Positions 60,665 to 64,000 of a DNA stretch of 64,000 nt are shown one piece after another (positions within the stretch are counted from its first letter, which is position 1; every line of letters starts with the position of its first letter). The notes beneath the pieces are model-generated. The model made no database searches. It was not told the origin of the DNA and worked only from the letters and a program-made list of their open reading frames with translations. The position numbers were made by a program, and so were the translations under genes. The DNA comes from Linyphia triangularis. Lineage: Eukaryota > Arthropoda > Arachnida > Araneae > Linyphiidae. The stretch is from assembly GCA_963978545.1 (NCBI GenBank), contig OZ021721.1:102271866-102335865 (forward strand). The letters run 5' to 3'.

Positions 60665-60859
60665 CTCTTTGCCAAACTTTTCGATCCTTTATTATTTCTG
60701 TTAACAGTTAAATTTAAGAAAATAGATCTTTTAAAAGAAATATGTATACTATTTACAATTATATACTGGAAAATTGCTTAAAAGGGTATGTATGACTAAA
60801 CAATTTTTCTTTATACTATATTAAGTGTCCGAGGTCATACATCCATAACGTACTGTGTT

Positions 60860-61410
60860 TCCCGGTACAATCATGTTCAAAATGTTCAGTCAGTTGCAAG
60901 TTATGAGTATTCTTCTCTTAATCCCCTAGCCTTGATTTCAAAAACTCAGCAATAAAACAACAGAATTAAATTGTGTCCCCGATAATCTGGATTATTCAAG
61001 ATGTCAATCGAAAAATAAAATCCAGTTCAAATTGGTTCAGTAGAATCTCAAGTTTTTATTCTCTAAAAAGATGAAAACGAGGTCATAAGGAAGAGGTGAG
61101 ATGCAGCTTCAGTTGATCCAGGGATCTGAGCATCATTAAGGTAGAAGTCTGTCTTGGAACGCTCTTCAGGACATATACTCTTCCCCCCTTCTGGTCCTCA
61201 ACTTCCTTAGGGTCGATGGTCTAATGGACCTTGTCTGTCTTCGTCAGACAACAGGAGGATAAGCCACAACAACAACAAAAAGATGAAAAGGAGGCTGAGA
61301 AAAATGTATTCAAAGTTTCAATGCAGCCAGAAATCTTCATCTTTTTTTAAAAATCAAGTGTGCAAGATTTCATCGAAATTGGAATAAAACTGTAGCTGTC
61401 GATCAAAAAT
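60860..61410. repeat. dispersed repeat, family J copy 2, carrying a SINE
   Basis: Collinear with 29000-29360 on both sides of a ~190-bp insertion. Confidence 0.65.
61083..61275 (+). mobile_element. SINE with (CAA)n tail
   Basis: A GC-richer body ending gataagccacaacaacaac. It is flanked by an 18-bp near-perfect duplication, aaaaagatgaaaacgagg (61065-61082) and aaaaagatgaaaaggagg (61276-61293). The related repeat at 29.2 kb has no such insert, so target-site duplication is well supported. A pol III promoter is only weakly visible (ggtcgatggtctaatgg). Confidence 0.75.
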
Positions 61411-61828
61411 ATGTATACTTACATAATAAGGGCACTTTTATTTATACCTAAAGATAATGCTAGTTTGGACTAAGCAAAATACCTTAGCATACGCCTTTAC
61501 AGCAAATTAGTTTAAAATAGCCCAAACTAAATTTAAACGACTGAGAAGCAAAGGGGTCTAAGTGACTTTCTTAACTTTTGAGAAAATACAATTTAAAGTT
61601 TCTTACTTATATTAAATTTTATGAAAACTAGTGATATCTTCATTCCAGAGGTTAGTATTTAAACAACAAATAATTCTCATACATGAGGAACTTTAAAGTG
61701 TATTTTTTCAAAAGTTAAGAAAAGTCACTTGGACCACTTTTCTTATCAGGGGCTCAATGGTTTTGAACAAAGTTTGTCTGAACTAGAGAAAAGCCTGTAG
61801 AACACATACAGGGTGTCCATAAAAGAAT

Positions 61829-61987
61829 AGCCCATCTCTGGCTTGGCTTACCAAAGGTGCCGCAGGTTCGAATCCCGGGCTAGGCATGGATGTTCGTTGT
61901 GGTTCGGAATCCATGTTAAACTGTAGGCCAGAATAGCCGTTATTGTGCACAAGTATAGGCCATTGAGTGCACAAACCAAACCAAAAT
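61829..61987 (+). mobile_element. tRNA-derived SINE family 1, 5' truncated
   Basis: Consensus B box gcaggttcgaatcccgggct, the gttcgttgtggttcggaatc body and a caaaccaaaccaaa tail. Exact 10-bp duplication ataaaagaat (61819-61828 and 61988-61997). It lies in an older sequence beginning cagggtgtcc (61809). Confidence 0.88.
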
Positions 61988-61999
61988 ATAAAAGAATGT

Positions 62000-63610
62000 C
62001 TCAGTCAATGGTGCATTATAACAGTTTAATTAATTCTATTTACAACAAATCATAAATTCAATTAAATGTAAACTAACCTAGTTTTTCTTATATTATTAAA
62101 TTCGTAAATAAACATTTGTGCATATAAATTACACAAATTAATTTTTTTTTAATTTTTAACTGGGGAAATTCTTAAGGACATATTGTATATATGTAACAAA
62201 TTTTGAAAGCAGAACTAAAACGCACAAATTGGTTTTATGTTGAGCAACAAAATGAAAATAAAACGTATTAGTGATCAAGCTTATAATTAAAATACCTAAA
62301 AGTTTTATAATTCCGACATAACAGTAAAACTAGGCAATCTAAGTTTTGAAAACAAATTTCCATACAAATTAGAAATCAGTCAAAGAAGTAATTCAGGATC
62401 TTAAAATCAGGAAAGAAAGCGAATTCCTTTTAAGTGTTTTTATTTTTTTTCGAGTAATTTTTTCTGGCTGTCGTGTAATGTTATTCAAATTATGGTGCAG
62501 ATCAATAGCGCTGTAATTCTTTCTAAACAAAGAAAGTAATTTAATTAAAGATTACGGGATTTCCTTATTTCTTAATTGCTCTCAATTTCTCTTTTTAATT
62601 TTAAGCATTTATAATTTTTTTTTCTTTAAGATTGATAAGAAAAATATCGTCATTTTTACTTAATGTATTGAATTTACATATAAAAAAAACCACAATTGAT
62701 AAATAGTTGCTTCCATTGTACTTTATTATAGTTAACTTTTGTTAAAACGTATTTTTTTATCTATTTACCTTCCCAACCGTATAATTAGACATAATAAAAA
62801 ATAGATTTTAGAGTTAAATTTTCATGTTAATATTAATAAAAATCAATAGTGAAATGTTGATTTAAATATAGTCGAACTCTTGTTTACGAATTTATATATA
62901 TATATTTTCAACTAAAACATTTAGATTATTTTAAATCAGATGAAAATACAATGTTTACACATTAAAATAACATTTAAACTTACTTTTGAATAGGTTGTTT
63001 GGTTAATACAACAAAAAATGTGAACAAGTTTTAGAATTAGAAACGATTTCTTCCCTAGGCTATTCAACAATTATTTTCGGTAAAACATTTAAAATTCTCA
63101 TTTTATTCACTTAATTCTTGATAAAGATATATTAGCTTTTTTGGTCTTTGGAAATAAATTACTTCTTTATAAATTGAAATCCAACAAATTATTCTCAGAA
63201 TAAATTTAAATATCTACCCAAATTTTTTCCCCCCCTATTTCGAAGGGTAATCTTCGCTTAACCGATTTTCATTCACTCAGAAAAGAATGTCACACTCTTC
63301 CAGAATTGAGTAAAAGACTAAAACTTGCATGGAGAAAACTAAAGTATTCCTAAACGAAAGAAAAAAAGACATATAAAAAAAGATCTTTACATTATTCCTC
63401 CTAGCAACTATATTTAAATAATGTCCTTTCAATCAAACGTTTCCGAAACTTTCTCTCTCCAATGTGCATCTGTTACGAGAAGATTTTTTTTTTTTCCATT
63501 TTATTTTTAGACCTCAAGTATCGCTATTTTTAGCTCAATTCACTAGCCGCAGGGACGAAATTGGTTAGAGAACGTTTAGAAAGTTCAGAGATCTGAGAAC
63601 TATTTATTAT
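62000..63610. other. no gene seen
   Basis: AT-rich spacer, including short homopolymers (for example C-rich at 63228-63235). Nothing supported. Confidence 0.5.
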
Positions 63611-63613
63611 TTG

Positions 63614-64000
63614 GATGAAAGTTAAGAAGATAAAACTTTATGTATAGCATATCTATGATGAACGTATGTAAGTAACAGTAAACTATATCACTGATGAACT
63701 TAAGTAGATTATCAAAAGTATACAATATCAATGATGAAAGTTAAGAAGATAAAACTCTAAGAATAACATATCTATGATGAACGTTTGTAAGTAAAAGTAT
63801 ACTATATCACTTATGAACGTAAATAGGTTAACTTTAAAGTATACGATATCAATGATAGAAGTTAAGAGGATAAAGTTACAAGTATAGCATACCTATGATG
63901 AACGAATGTAGGTAAAAGTATACTATATCACTTATGAACGTAAATATGTTAACTTTAAAGTATACCTATTTACGTATGTAAGTAACAGTAAACTATATCA
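63614..64000. repeat. tandem array, ~120-bp unit, runs off the end
   Basis: Three-plus units begin gatgaaagttaagaagataa (63614, 63733 and a variant at 63854). All contain atctatgatgaacg.(a)tgtaa and ..gtaaactatatcac. Units 2 and 3 are closer to each other than to unit 1. The array continues beyond the window. Confidence 0.9.

Overview
This is an AT-rich eukaryotic window, most likely from an arthropod. A chelicerate such as a spider is plausible because the transposase-like family near 4.4-6.6 kb and the tRNA-derived SINE types look familiar from spider genomes; that part is recall, not something computed here. No intact host gene is visible. There are no operons, no ribosomal genes, no intact tRNA genes and no CRISPR array. 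The window reads as intergenic or long-intron DNA, heavily built from DNA transposons, MITEs, SINEs, microsatellites and decayed local tandem duplications.

Layout. 0-3.6 kb: a TTAA-flanked MITE, two SINEs and a minisatellite. 3.67-7.05 kb: the main autonomous-type element, a 3.4-kb DNA transposon with long (~330 bp) inverted repeats, inserted in a (TA)n tract. It carries a broken gene of about 740 codons whose product shows D, D, CxxH and E motifs. 7.5-8.2 kb: a duplicated block and a coding-looking stretch on the minus strand. 8.5-15.3 kb: MITEs, a possible 61-bp exon (9956-10016), a fold-back element and a SINE. 16.41-17.95 kb: a dead Tc1-type transposon with IR/DR ends. 18.3-27.4 kb: further MITEs (one inside another), a hAT-like element and a fold-back array. 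29-31 kb: a long-TIR element split by a GC-rich insert, then a coding-looking ORF. 33.3-38.2 kb: a hAT-type element inside a larger TIR element, a perfect 78-bp inverted repeat, SINEs, tandem repeats and a hAT MITE with an exact 8-bp target duplication. 39-51 kb: a long (TA)n tract, a TIR MITE and degenerate tandem arrays. 51.3-55.4 kb: the best nested block, a palindromic element split at TTAA by a piggyBac-type element, which itself contains a hAT MITE and a TA-flanked element. 57-64 kb: a small GC-rich palindrome, SINEs, tandem duplications, a 79-codon candidate small gene and a ~120-bp tandem array running off the end.

The elements do not form one pathway. They record successive insertions, and the target duplications (TTAA, TA, 8-bp) plus the nesting order give a relative history. 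The strongest functional story is the 3.4-kb transposon, because its CxxH-class catalytic layout goes with a TA target and repeated subterminal motifs. Host coding content is limited to a few low-confidence exon or small-gene candidates, which need transcript evidence.
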